Positions 33,841 through 46,086 of a stretch of DNA of 64,000 nt are shown here, one piece after another. This DNA comes from Sipunculus nudus (Eukaryota > Annelida > Sipuncula > Golfingiida > Sipunculidae). The translations under genes and the position numbers were made by a program. A model generated the notes under the pieces. That model searched no databases and was not told the DNA's origin. It worked only from the letters and a program-made list of their open reading frames with translations. The number at the start of each line of letters is the position of its first letter. The first letter of the stretch is position 1. The stretch covers positions 8,063,464 through 8,127,463 of the forward strand of contig CM049320.1 of NCBI GenBank assembly GCA_026874595.1, written 5' to 3'.

Positions 33841-34860
33841 AGTGTACCTCTCGAGCTTTTGTGATGGTGCGACATTGTCCAGTGTCTGTACATTTTCCAA
33901 TATTATCTCAAAAACGGTATGAGCTACCACCACCAAATTTTATGCAAAAAATCAGTCATCTAAAAAACTGTCAGATTTTTCTTATTTTCTGCCATCTGCA
34001 TTTACTTAGAATTTAAAGGGAAAAAGCAAAAAAAAAAAGTTAAATCTTCTCCAATACTATCTTGCCATATTGTTCAATATTTCACAGAAATAATCTCTGA
34101 ATCAATCTTACTCAAGCTATTCAAATGGTTCCAGTTTGGCGAATTTTGGCTGAGTTACAGGAAGCTGAACTTAGTCATTAGGCCAAAAAGGATACTAAAA
34201 TAACAATTTCAGAAACAGATTCAATAACAATATCAGAAACAGCTGGAGCTATCTCAACAAAATTTTATGCAAATGTTGGTCACATGACTTGAAAATGAAT
34301 TTGAGGCCATGGTGGCACCACCTGCAATCACCCTTTGCTGTACAACAGTCATCGTCATTATTACATTAACCCATTATTTCTCAGAAATAGCAGAAGCTGG
34401 CATCCAAAAAGTTTATGCAAAATTCTGTCACATATCAAATGTTGTGCAATTCAGCTTTTTGTGGTGCCACCGGCATTAACTAACATTTTACAGGGAAAAA
34501 GCTTTGAAAAACTTCTCTGAAATCATTCAGCCAAATGGTTCCAGTATTTCACAGAAATGATCCCGGAGATAAACTCTCAAGTTTGTTATAATGGTTTGGG
34601 TTGATGGATTTTGAAGGAGTTACAGGAATTTAAACAAGTCATTTGGCCAATTAAGCATACTGATATATTAATCTCAGAAATGACTGGAGCTAGCATCACC
34701 AAGTTTTGTTTAAATGTTGGTCTCATGACTTGTATATTTGAAATTTCAGTTTTTGTGGCACCACCTACATCATCCTGTTTTTTATCAACAAAAACCACAT
34801 AATTTTAGCCTCTTTCAGTTTAAAAATGGTTTATGATGAAACTGTCAAGCTGAATTATTA
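33841..34860. repeat. Degenerate core repeats of another interspersed element
   Basis: About four diverged units share GGAGCTATCTCAACAAAATTTTATGC-like, GTGGCACCACCTGC and TTCACAGAAATGATC segments, resembling the rolling-circle cores elsewhere. No clear ends are seen. Confidence 0.5.
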
Positions 34861-35620
34861 ATTTTTTCACAAGAATTATCTTAGGGTAGGGTTCTTTCAA
34901 TTGTAAAAGAATAGCTATGTTAATTTGTTTTTGGATGACTCTTAGAAAGCTGCATTAAATTGGTCTTATGGCCATTTGTAAGCCTATTTCAAACTGATGA
35001 CTGCAATGCAATTGTCTTCTTCTGTTATTTCAACTTCTGTAACTTTTGCACACAAATTATTCTTAGGAGGCCTTTGTTCATGTTTACTTAAACAAGTGTT
35101 GGGAGAACCATGGGACCTTTGACAGTGAAAGGATTACATTGTTTATTATTCTTAACCCTCCTCCCGCTGAATTGATTTTTTCCCTGTATGTGCTGTATAC
35201 TGAATTGTTTGTAGTTTTTAGCCTTAGAAGGAGTGTTTAAAGGATGCATTATTTGCTGCATCTGTTTGTACTCCTATTTTGGTCCCAATGGTCATTACCT
35301 GTTTTATAGAATACCAGACTTAATCAAAAAGGCTAAAGTGCCACCATCTTATAATATGTAAATTAATTACTGACTCAAGGAAGTTCTACCTGCACTTCAG
35401 TATATTAACATGCCTCATGCATGTGTGCTAATTCACATGAATGTAAATTAATGGAACCTGGACAGCTGAGTGGTAAAACACTTGGTCTTGTTGTTGCCTG
35501 TTGAAAGGCCAGTTGTTTTCTCGAGGTCCTCTGGATTCTTCCACAAATATCAATTACAGAGTGCCAACATCTAATAATATGTAAATTACTGTGTGAAATA
35601 CTGTGATTGGGAAAATTCTG
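34861..35620. other. No recognised gene
   Basis: Non-coding between the repeat and the piggyBac C-terminus. Confidence 0.45.
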
Positions 35621-35627
35621 CCTGTAA

Positions 35628-36659
35628 TTATAATTCCATGTCACTGTCACCACTCTGGGAGGAGTCTGACAAGATTTTCTCACCATTGGTCTCCCAGCAA
35701 CGGTAGGCAAGTCTGTAGTCTTTGTATGTATGGTAGAGACCAAAACATGGAGAAACACAGAGACCAGTATCACAATTTACGCACTTATATGTTGATTCAG
35801 TTCGTTTCCTGGATTCTCCTGGCTGCCTTCGTTTGCCAGCAGCCACATTACAAACAGCGCATACACGAGCTGGGTTACACTTTGATGCCCCCTCCTTCTG
35901 CCGGATTTTACTAGGGAAATGACGCTCAGTCAAATGCTTCATGTGAGGCATGGCAGCAGAATGATGTCCCCGTCTGGGTTTCAGTTCTGCTTTGCCTGCA
36001 TGGACAAGTTTATCAGCCAAATTACACCTGAATGCGCACTGAAGTATTTTATTTCCGGTCATTTCTCTACAAAATGTAAGCATTTGTGCAAGTTAGGGAC
36101 AAAACATGAAAAAAACCTTTTTCCACCACTTCAGAGTACCATGGCAAAAGGCCTGATACTTTAGCATCTGGTCTGATCTATCAACTGCCCCCATGTACTT
36201 ATTGTACTCCACAATACAAGAAGGCTTTATGATGGCCTCTTTAGTTTTGGGGTCCTTCTTACCGGTATTAGTTGGATCAGATGACGATCAATACTGGCTT
36301 TCTGTCCAACATCTTCATAGCCATGAGAGGTCCTGTATGCATAACCACTACGTCCCCCCTCTCCTTTAAAGTTGCATCCTTGATTCCCCGCGGTAAGCCC
36401 TTTCGGTTTGACCTGCATGTGCCAGTGGCACCAGTTTTACAGAAAAATAATTCAAGAAAAATAAAGGGTGACGTATAGTAATTGTCTACAAATAACTGGT
36501 AACCTTGGTGTAAATATGGCGTAATCAAACTGAACACAAGATCATAAAGTACTCCAAACCAAGACACCTCGAGAACCTTGCCAATATAAAGCTGAAAGCA
36601 AGAACAATATCCAGAAGAAGAATCACAAAGTTCATGTGCCTTTACACCATATTTATCAG
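35628..36659 (-). pseudogene. piggyBac-type transposase, C-terminal two thirds
   Basis: DDE transposase that normally inserts at TTAA. Minus-strand order: KYGVKAHELCDSSSGYC, LHQGYQLFVDNYYTSP (catalytic Asp), TGATGTCRSNRKGLP, EYNKYMGAVDRSDQML (family signature with further catalytic Asp). The C-terminal cysteine-rich finger (CAVC..., YKCVNCDTGLCVSPC) follows. Frameshifts near 36275 and 36120 and a stop near 36080 break it. The N-terminal part lies beyond the hAT element at 41340-41450. Confidence 0.85.
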
Positions 36660-37129
36660 CAGTGCTGTAGTGGTAAAAAATTAAGTGGGTATACTATGAG
36701 GGCATTTGCAATGAGGGGGCGAGGGCGCGAGGGGGGAGGGTGTGTGAGGGGGTGTCACCCTCCCGCGGTGCGGAAATTTTTTGAAAATATGATGATTTAG
36801 AAATCAAATTGGAGCAATTTTAGGCACTCAAACGAGACAGATTTTCTAATATCCTATTCATAAATGTTCATGTGTTTTTGTAAGCTCTCTGCATGGATGG
36901 ATACCAATGACACCTGGTGGATGACATTTTGTATCAGACATTGTACCAATACGTTTTTTGTTTCATAGGGGGCGTAAAACACATGGTTTTATGCAGTGCC
37001 TTTCTTGTAACATATTCAGTTTGATATAAGTAAAAATAACATTAAATAAAATCACAAAAATCAATGCAATACATGCACATTTTTACATTATTTAATTTTG
37101 AAGCAGAACTGAGAATTCATTATCAATGT

Positions 37130-39261
37130 TCACAGCATTTTCCATAGAGCAGATTTGTCAACCATTTTACTTTTGTTTTCAGATGGTCTGGTCCTGGTAT
37201 CAGTAGCTGATCTGTGTTTCAGCAGCCATGACTTTATGTAGGGTGTTGGATTGAACTTATTCAGTGGTGGTCCATTTTGATTGACAAACATCAATGAGGC
37301 TGTGTTCTTTAGCGATAGGCTGTTGCGCTGTGGGGTAATGATATTGTTCATCAAACTGAACCCCCTTTCACACTCTGCTGAGCTTACTGGTATGGTGCTG
37401 ATGATGTGCATGAGCGGTTGAAGCTGTACTGGCACATTTTTTTTATTTTCCTTGAAATCCCGAAAGCCGTCGATCACAGTCAGGGAATTCAGGTTGAATC
37501 TGTGACAGAGTTGTTTAACTTCTGCATCTCCATAGTTAAACTCCAGCACTTCAGGCCAATTGTTGGTGTCCAGGACAGCAAGGTTGCTCAGCAGAGCTGC
37601 ATATGAAGCACTGTTTGAGGTGGCAGTGGGTTCGTGTCTTGTAGATCCAGTAGTGAACAGGCACTCGTGCATGTTGTTCACAAGACTTGCAATGAATTGG
37701 CCTGCATGAATGCGTTTCATCTTGGGATGGGAAGTAAGTTTTATTCCCTTAAATTCCATCTTATTGGTTGCTGCCTGTGCCTCACTGAGCCTGTCACCTG
37801 GATGTTCCTGCATGGACAAAGCTGTCTAATAGAGCGCTTCATTAACTTGTCAGCTCTGAGGAGAGTCACACCTTGACACTGCAGTTTGACAGACAATGCT
37901 GAAATTTCCTCAAGAACATCATACATTAAGGCAAGATCACAAAGAAACTCTGTGCTTTCTAGACGTTTCATCAGTCCTTTGTATTTAGACTGTTCTTTGT
38001 TGTCTCTTGCTTTGTCACTGGATGCAGTTTCAAAATGCCTATGAAGTGCTGTATAACTAATCCAGACAGCTTTGACGGTGCGGAAGCTGCTTGCTGCCCA
38101 GCGGACATCAAGGACACGACCGATCTTCTGCAGATTTGCATCCAATTCAAGTGCTGCAGCACATAGCTCCCGCTGATTCTTCGGCGACTGGTTGTACAAA
38201 GCATACAATGTGTCAAGGAATGCCTTAAAGTGGTTTACTTCTGTCACGTCCTTTAAGACATCACCAACAGCAAGTTCCAATCGGTGGTTCAAACAGTGCC
38301 AGACTATGATGTTGGGGAACCGTTCCTGTAGTTGTACTGCTACCCCCGACTTCTTACCGAGCGTGACACTTGCACCGTCACAGGCAAAGGCCACCCAGTT
38401 TTCAGACAGATAGCTGTCTGTAAACCCAAGTTTATTCAAGCATGAAAGCAGACTACTTGTCACAGCGACTGATGTTTGTGCATCTAGTTCAACAAGATCC
38501 ACAAATATCATAGTTGGCTCTTGATCAATGACACATTGGATGTAAATTACTAATGCTGACTTTTTGGATAGCGTTGTTGACTCGTCGATCATGACACTGA
38601 ACTTAATATTCCTCGAGACTAACTGCTCAAAAATTCTGTGCCGCATCCCATCACCCAGATGGTCAATAATTTGTGTAGCAGAAAATCGGGAATGTAGTGT
38701 AATACCCATGTCCAGTCCATTTTCCTGTTGGAGTTCAATAAAGTCTGGAAAATCACTGAAAGGTTTGTTCTTCTTGGCAAGAACATAGGCTGTCCAAAAT
38801 ATGCATGCTGTTTTACACACTTGATCTTCTACCTGTTTTTCAAAGGAATGGTGAAGAGGTTTTGATGACTTGACAATTTCATCAGCTTTTTTGTGTGCCT
38901 TGGATGCAGCATGCTTGTGGATCTTGCTTCTTAAAGTGGACAGCTGACTCTGATGGTTGCCAGTGTTAGTGAAAGTAACAGAACATGATGTCCACTCTGT
39001 AGATATATTCATGCCCTGTTCTTTGAAGACACTAAGACCCTGTCGCTTTACCTCTGAACAAATAGAGCAGCCCATATAATCACCTTTTGTAATTAACCAT
39101 GGATTTGCCTCTTTAAAATGAAAATACTGTTTTTCAGTCCAAATGTGTGGATACAGATCCTTCTTCACTTGGGGATGACAGCATGTCATTTTCCACTACA
39201 CTGATGTCTGGTTCCTGCACTTCCATCACTTCAGCTACTTCTGTTACAGTATCAGCAACAT
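37130..39261 (-). pseudogene. hAT transposase (KIAA1586-like), nearly intact
   Basis: Open for 482 codons (39189-37741) and 229 codons (37819-37130). N-terminal zinc finger GCSICSEVKRQG...HAASKAH; RNase-H-like core with SVMIDESTT, FACDGASVTLGKK and WHCLNHRLEL. The C-terminal hAT dimerisation block is SSAECERGFSLMNNI with the catalytic Glu. Two frameshifts, near 39180 and near 37820, are opposite in sense: the exon at 39261 and the C-terminal frame agree, and only the middle is shifted. Acceptor TTTAAACTAG precedes 39261; the first coding exon is at 40890-40953. No other damage is obvious. Confidence 0.88.
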
Positions 39262-40505
39262 CTAGTTTAAAAAAAGTATAAAAAGTTTAAAATGATGCAC
39301 ACAAACTGTGACATAATAAATTGCTTGAACCCGATCATGTCAGCTATATAAAATCACCACCACATTTTATATATTACAGACCAAAGCTTAAACCTCCACT
39401 TCTGAATTAAAAAAAAAAATAAAAAAACTGGGGTAGCAGTGTGTGACTGCTTTACCAATCATTTCTTGTTCAAAAAGGGTTTACACAGGGCCGTCAATAT
39501 AGGGGAGATGGGGGTAAACACTTAAAACATAACTCCTTTTCTAAAACATTATACTTAATTTTTATATATTTGAAATGTGATTACGTACATATATATATAC
39601 TCGCTTACCTTCTTTAGTTTTCTTTTTCAAAGGCACGAAAAACTTCCAAATGGGCGGAATTTTTTCGCCGCTTTTCTTTTTTACGCCCCCTTTGTTCAGG
39701 GCGTCCCATTTTGGGACGTTGAAAGTCTTTGAATAATATTGCTACCAGATACAACTTTAATACATTAACCATTAAATGGGACTCAACCATTACACATACA
39801 GGGGGTAATAATTTAAAAAAAATGACTGGCATTCGAAGAAGATGGAATCATCCATTTTTATTTGAAAATGATATCAGCTGAAAAAGAAATATACATCAGA
39901 TTGCATGAAATTAACAAATATGACCATGAACGCGTTACACCGTTTAACATGCGGAACCTTTAAATTGACATTCTGAACGTTTGATGTCTGGTTTCAGAGA
40001 AGAAATCAAGCGTTGTTCAGATTTGCGGTATTGAAATTGAAATCACTTGAAACTGACAACATACGAGACTGAGAAGCAGCAGTCATGTAAATATCAGAGG
40101 GGAATTGAAATTTACTCCAGAGACATGCGAGTTACGTCCCTAGAATTCGACAATAAAATTTAATAAAGAAGTCACAACTCACAAGATATGCATTATCTGC
40201 TTGGATATTGTTTTTGTTACCATTGTGCACTGTCGGTGTCAGGCGGAACTGGTGGGGGGGGGGGGGGGTCGTGCCTGGTCACTAGATTCTAGTTTTTACT
40301 TATCTAGACAGTTTTGCCTACCCCTAACGTATGGGCCTCGACAGGGCTAAATGCAGTAGGGCACACAAACCAAGTCTTAATCATTAATACATGCTTCATG
40401 CATATTACAAGTGGAGCATGCTCATGTATCATGCACGAATAGTCCTCAGACCTGCGACTCTATGAGTATGAAGAGTAGGCCTAGATTGAACTATTTATTT
40501 TATTT

Positions 40506-40518
<13 letters not shown>

Positions 40519-40548
<30 letters not shown>
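40519..40548. repeat. (TA)n microsatellite
   Basis: Short AT run preceded by (TTA)n. Confidence 0.85.
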
Positions 40549-40551
<3 letters not shown>

Positions 40552-40575
40552 GTGGCGGATCTAGAACAAAATGTT
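40549..40575 (+). repeat. hAT-like terminal motif inside the hAT intron
   Basis: CAGTGGCGGATCTAGAAC is typical of ends of other non-autonomous hAT elements. I could not identify a matching opposite end. Confidence 0.35.
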
Positions 40576-40889
40576 AGGGTGTGCGACTGGTCCGAGTGTA
40601 GCTGACATGGTGTTTGAGGGCGCATTCTAAGAGTCTCCACATAATAAATGTTTGACTCCAGTATAGGGGAAACAAAGAATGACAGGCCTCTGTAATGTTT
40701 GCTCTGGGATGAAATTGAAAGCTTTAAATTCCCCGGATGAGAGACCCTCTGGCAAGTAATCATAAACTTACGTCTTTTCCTGAGTGCTAATCAGGTTTTG
40801 AAATGTTCATATTTAGGTATACTTATGGAGCTCTAAATTGTCCAGACATAAATGTTTTGTAGGGGTAATATATTATTTCAAATTCTTAC

Positions 40890-40953
40890 CTTCAGCAATA
40901 TCCTTACTGCGCTTTGGCTTAAGGAACTGTTCCAGAGAAGATTGCCTTTTCAT
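40890..40953 (-). pseudogene. First coding exon of the hAT transposase
   Basis: ATG at 40953 followed by KRQSSLEQFLKPKRSKDIAE, then donor G|GTAAGAAT. The KRQSSLEQFL segment is a PIP-box-like start seen in many hAT transposases. Phase 1 at the donor matches the exon that starts at 39261 and gives DVADTVTEVAEV. Confidence 0.7.
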
Positions 40954-41339
40954 ATTTTGACATAAGTATGCTGTTTCTGGTCCAGAGAGATCTTGTATAC
41001 AGAGCATGTGGTCTAAGACTATGTACTAAGGCTTCTCTCACAGTCAGATCACCGTATTTGATACAGTGTATCAGTTCTGATCCGGCTCAAGTTACCGCAC
41101 GTGATACGCAGGACTGCGCAAGACCCCGGCAATTTCAAATCGTATGGAAACACGATTGTGGCAAGATTCAAAGTGACAAAGCAATATATATATTTTAAAA
41201 AAATCACTTGTAAAAAATACACGTTGATAAACGATCTTGTTAGGCAAAATAAGTGCGTACACGCTACATGCTTTGAATTGCTTTCTAAAATAAGTGAGTA
41301 TACGGCGCATACTCGCGTGTACGCCCGACTACAGCCCTG

Positions 41340-41450
41340 TTTATCAGGTTTCTCTTTGTACACACTTTAAACGACAGCTTCCCTTGCCATGGGATCATTG
41401 CCTCATCAGTGGCCATCCACTTGCCTGGAGTGTAGCAAGTTTGGAAACTG
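41340..41450 (-). pseudogene. piggyBac-type transposase, upstream exon
   Basis: Acceptor TTTGTCTTTGCAG, then CYTPGKWMATDEAMIPWQG and LSFK, which is the piggyBac block with a catalytic Asp preceding KYGVK. It is separated from the rest by the hAT insertion. One extra frameshift lies near the junction. The preceding intron contains a (TA)n tract and the inverted-end element at 41562. Confidence 0.82.
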
Positions 41451-41526
41451 CAAAGACAAAAGCTGAAATAATCATAATTATAAAATGAATAAAGTGTGTA
41501 ATGAGATTTATATATAAAATACGTAA

Positions 41527-41528
<2 letters not shown>

Positions 41529-41557
<29 letters not shown>
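41529..41557. repeat. (TA)n microsatellite
   Basis: AT run immediately left of the inverted-end element. Confidence 0.85.
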
Positions 41558-41560
<3 letters not shown>

Positions 41561-41561
41561 G

Positions 41562-43478
41562 TGTCAAGGCCCAGATCGCGATCTGGACGGATCTTAGATC
41601 TGTCCAGCCCAAATTGCGATCGCAGTTCAGGCCGGCCCAAACTGCGATCGTAATCCAGGATGGCCAGATCTTAGATCCGTCCAGCCTAGATTGTGATCGC
41701 AGTTTAGTCCGGCCCAGACTGCGATCCTGTCTTTCTTGCTCAGGATTGCAATCTGGTCTGGACAGATCTAAGATCAGTCCAGCAGAGATTGCGATCCTAA
41801 ACTTGACCAGCCCATATTGCGATCCATGCTTTTACAATCACAGGAGTGAAACATTGGTTGTTTTACCAACTCATTTGGTATTGCATTGTACCATTTTCCC
41901 ATAATAAATACAATTATAATACAGAAAGGCAATTTTCACTCCTTCATATCACAGGAGTGAAACATGGGATGTTTCACCAACTCATTTAGTATTGCATGGT
42001 TGTTGAAAAAAGGTTACAAGGAACCCATGGGTTTTATATGCTCACAAAATATGATTTGGAAGAGGAGGTAGGCAAGTGCAGGTTTTGTGTGGTAATATAA
42101 GCTGCAATATGAGCTGATGGTGTTTAACTCAAGTTATGTAAGATTATGATAATATCCTTGGAGACAGGGAAGAGGATTGATGTCATTTATTTTATATACA
42201 GCTGGAAATGGTGTGCTGTTTTCACATAGGTTTTGACTTGGCCATATAACTTTATCTACATTGCAGTAGAATTATTTGAAAAAAAAACCTGTCCATTATC
42301 AGTCATGGTAATTCTGATTTTTACAAATGAGAACTTTTATTTAATAATTACTGGTTATTCCTACCCAAGAATAAAACTTAAATAATATAACTATTTATTA
42401 TAAATTAATAACAAATATTGTGTCAAATATTATTTAAATTAAAAATAATAACAGCATCATATGAAGAGATCTTTTAATAATATAATCGAAATAAATGATT
42501 ATTAAAATAATATAATAGAATATATTCATGAATACATTCATGATTACATTTTGAAAGTATTTGCATTTGTATTCAAATACTTTCATTTATACCTGTATTC
42601 CTATTTTTATGCATGAAATTATGGAGTACATATATTCATATTCACATTCAAATATATTTGCAAAATATTCTTATCATGTCTGGTATTTATTCAGTTTCAG
42701 CAAAACAAAGTTCTTGAGAATCCAGAATTTACAAATTTCACAAATTGATCATAAGTATGGTCATAATGATCATAAGTACCTGGTTTTATGGCTTTAATTT
42801 ATATTTAAACATAAAACTATTATATTCACTTTGGACTACTTTCACATCAATCTAAACACTAGACATAGCAAAAGTCTTATGACAATTATCAACATTACAG
42901 AAATCATAACGAGAACTTGTCTAAGATCTGATTTTTATCATATTTAAATATTTTTATTTAAAAAAAATGTAAAAAAAATTAAAAGCAATCTCAGCTATGA
43001 AACCATTATATAAAATAAAAAAATAACTCAAGCATAAGAACACCCTATAAATTGTACAAGGAGAAAACTAGAGATGGGCAAGTTTAATTTTATTAACATA
43101 AATTGAGGAACCAGCAATACAGATTTTGATTATTTACATAGTCTTGTGACAGCTGATACAGCCACGAGTTAATATTATTGGTGAAAAATATTGACATATT
43201 TAATCAGTACTTGTCTGAGTAAAATTTTAAAATTTTGACATATTTTATTTTATTTTTTAATTTTAATATAACTATAAATTAACAAGCTGAAACACTTGGA
43301 TCGCATGGATCGCAATATGGGCTGGTCAAGTTTAGGATCGCAGTCTTGACTGGACAGATCTTAGATCTGTCCAGTCCAGATTGCGATCCTGAAGCAAGAA
43401 AGACAAGATCGCAATCTGGGCCGGACTAAACTGTGATCGCAGTATAGGCTGGACAGATCTAAGATCTGGGCCTTGACA
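41562..43478. mobile_element. 1.9 kb element with long, internally repetitive inverted ends
   Basis: Left arm 41562-41826 and right arm about 43293-43478 are inverted copies, both starting TGTCAAGGCCCAGATC. Each arm is made of 30-40 bp subrepeats with AGATCTTAGATCTGTCCAG and ATTGCGATC motifs. The subrepeat number differs (more on the left). It sits between (TA) tracts. No transposase is seen. The interior carries an inverted fragment of the AGCT-type element. Confidence 0.82.
42002..42900 (-). repeat. Inverted fragment of AGCT-type rolling-circle element
   Basis: Reverse complement matches about 30320-31078: the CACACAAAACCTGCACTTGCC stretch, a polymorphic TACTTATGATCAT region and the 3' end CCCATGGGTTCCTTGTAAC. 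Confidence 0.75.
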
Positions 43479-43678
43479 TATATATATATATATATTTAAA
43501 TGTAATAACACACACATATATATTTATATATAATAAGCTCTGCATTGTCTAAATATATTACACTACATCCACAATTTTTTATCAATACACATATACACAC
43601 ATACAAAGTAATTCATAATCTATAATCTAATTCATATAGATAATAAATCTATATATAACTTTCACAACTTGGACTTTT

Positions 43679-43735
43679 TTATAACACAAAACACACACAC
43701 ACACACAAACACACACACATATATATATATATATA
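43679..43735. repeat. (CA)n and (TA)n microsatellite
   Basis: Compound run AAAACACACACA... then TATATA. Confidence 0.85.
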
Positions 43736-44125
43736 TTTCTATTTGGAGTTAAGGAGACACAGGTACTTAAGGTGACATTTAACCTATATCTTTAAATATT
43801 GTTGATTTTTTAATTATTTTCACATGAAACGTTGGAACATGGAACATGCTAACATATGAGAATAACTCTTTTTTCCTTAAAAGATAAAGTGTAAAGTTAT
43901 ATAAGAAAAGATAAAATGTCGCCCTAATTCTGTCGCCTTAAGTTCTTAGCCGATATATACGCTGTCGCCATAAGTTTTTAAAATATATTTAGCAGTTAGG
44001 GCGACATTGTCGAATAATATTATGTAATAATATGTATGTCGCCCTAATTTGGTTATTAATTTCTTAATCTTTACGATTTTGTGTCGCACTGTCATTCTAG
44101 ATCAAAGCCAGATTAACCATTTAAC

Positions 44126-44190
44126 TAATTCAGAAAGACAAAGTAAGAAGTGTAGGCGTATCATGACATCTTATTTGTCTTTCTGAATTA
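44126..44190. repeat. Hairpin with 17 bp perfect arms
   Basis: Arms TAATTCAGAAAGACAAA (44126-44142) and its complement (44174-44190), loop 31 nt. Five more pairs (TAAGA/TCTTA) form after a one-base bulge. Confidence 0.75.
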
Positions 44191-44434
44191 AGATCCTAGT
44201 TAGACAATCAGGGATTTTCTACCCAGAGGCTCTTTAAGAAATGATGGATTCTTGGATGTTGATGAAAATCTGCCCGTTGGGCCGATCAACGAGGAATATT
44301 GGTGTTACTGCTATGGCGTTTTGCACTACACGCCCCGTATATATGAATAAGCGAAATTATATCATTACAAATCTCCTTCCATGGTGGTGTCGCCTTAATT
44401 CTTATACATTTTTATTATAATAAACACCCGCACT

Positions 44435-44655
44435 GCCATGCCTGGGCTAAAATCACTCTAATCTTGACAGAGGTTGGACTTCTTCACCTAAAATTTTGCG
44501 AGCTTATACTTCTTTGGTAACATTCTTGTGCAAATGACAGGTCTCTCCCCGACAATCATGGCGCTACCTACCACTCAGTCGGTGTGTCACTTCACCCGAT
44601 GACTCTGAGTTTGGCGGATACACGTAGTCACATGTCAACTACCCGTATTCTAGTT
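44435..44655 (+). mobile_element. 3' end fragment of a GTATCCGCC-type rolling-circle element
   Basis: Contains TGGGCTAAAATCACTC and the terminal segment GGCGGATACACGTAGT...GTATTCTAG followed by TT, as in 23873-23912. The 5' part is missing. Confidence 0.75.
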
Positions 44656-45928
44656 TGGAGATCAACTGTAATCAATTGGTACATAATGCACACTTCCTAA
44701 ACAAAGGAAATGCAGAAATCATATCAGACTGTGGTGTCGCCTTAATTCTTATATTCTAATATAACTCTGGCTTTGCCAGCATTTCAAAATCATGATGTAG
44801 ATCTTTACGTGAAACATAACACTTATTATACCCATGATGTGGTCAAATCTCCATTGATGCTGGTGTTGCCTAAATTCTTATATATTAAATTATCCTTGAT
44901 GCTGCAATTATTTCACTTTATTCTCATGTTTGTGCTCATGGTGGACCTCATTGCAATTCGAAAAACTGGGATTTTCTACCCAGAGGCTCTTTAAGAAATG
45001 ATGGATGCTAGAATGATGATGAAGATCTGTCCGTTTGGCCGATCGACGACAAATATCGTTGTTGCTGCTATGGCGTCTTGCAGGCTTTCGAAGGCAATTA
45101 TTTCTAGATTAATATATTCTGATCTTTAAGGAAAACATCATGATATTGCTACACTTCTTACCTGTGGATTGCTGAAATTTTGGTCCACATTGGTGTCAAA
45201 TTAATTCTCATGATACAAACATTAATATTTGCATTGCCCTTATATCAAGATCGTGTTGCTGTCGATCTTTACAAAAAAAGAAGTGCATCGCAAGACTTCC
45301 TATACACAGTATCTGCCGAAATTTCCCACCACGCTCCTTTAACCTTAATGGCCATATTAGATATTTGACCCATGGAGTTCCATTTTTTTTCAGGAGTGTG
45401 GTATTATTTATCTCTACTAGACACATCACGATTTCACTTAATGCCTTTATGATAATGTGCAATTTTATTATTCGAAATCTAATTCCATGCTGGTGTCGCC
45501 TTAATTCTTATACATATACATTATAATTAACACCCGCACTGACATTATTTTAAGATAAACTCTAATTAGTTGGTACAGAATGCACTCTTCCTAAACAGAG
45601 GAAATGCTGAAGTCCCATCTGATGCTGGAGTCGCCTTAATTCTTATATTATATGAGATTATATCAAGATCTTGATGTTGTCGATCTGTACATGATACAGA
45701 AGTGCATCGCCATATAAACTTCCTATTCACAGGAACTGCAGAAATATTCCTCTACACTCCTATATCGCCTTAATGCCCATATAAGAAAGTTGAATCATGC
45801 AGTTCCATTTTCGGGAGAATGGTAGTAATTATCTTTACAAAATACATCATGATATCACTACACGTCCCTTATGTATGATTAAGTGAAATTATGTCATTAC
45901 AAATCTCCTTCCATGCTGGTGTCGCCTT

Positions 45929-46086
45929 AATTTTTATACATGTATATTGTAATAAACATCCGCACTGCCATGATTGGGCTAAATTCACTCAAATCTCGAC
46001 AGTGGTTAATTTTTATACATGTATATTGTAATAAACATCCGCACTGCCATGATTGGGCTAAATTCACTCAAATCTCGACAGTGGTT
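45929..46086. repeat. Perfect 79 bp tandem duplication
   Basis: Units 45929-46007 and 46008-46086 appear identical; they overlap the start of a rolling-circle fragment. Confidence 0.9.

Larger units (their letters stand above)
39262..40889 (-). other. Intron region of the hAT gene
   Basis: GT donor at 40889 and AG acceptor at 39262. It holds an extra open stretch with its own donor (about 39611-39710, RGRKKEKRRKNSAHLEVF or alternate frame), which may be an alternative exon. It also contains a G16 run at about 40253-40268, a (TA)n tract and a hAT-like end motif at 40549. Confidence 0.5.
36660..41339 (-). mobile_element. 4,680 bp hAT element inserted in the piggyBac gene
   Basis: Ends CAGTGCTGTAG (36660) and, inverted, CAGGGCTGTAG (41339). 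Flanked by a perfect 8 bp direct repeat TTTATCAG at 36652-36659 and 41340-41347. piggyBac coding sequence resumes on both sides. It contains a nearly complete hAT transposase gene (40953 to 37130, minus). Confidence 0.9.

Noticed and set aside
35405-35914. Open frames of over 100 codons near the piggyBac C-terminus
   Set aside because: Shadow frames of the cysteine-rich piggyBac tail.
39611-39832. Basic open frame RGRKKEKRRKNSAHLEVF as a separate gene
   Set aside because: Lies in the hAT intron and has a donor site but no independent support; noted only as a possible alternative exon.
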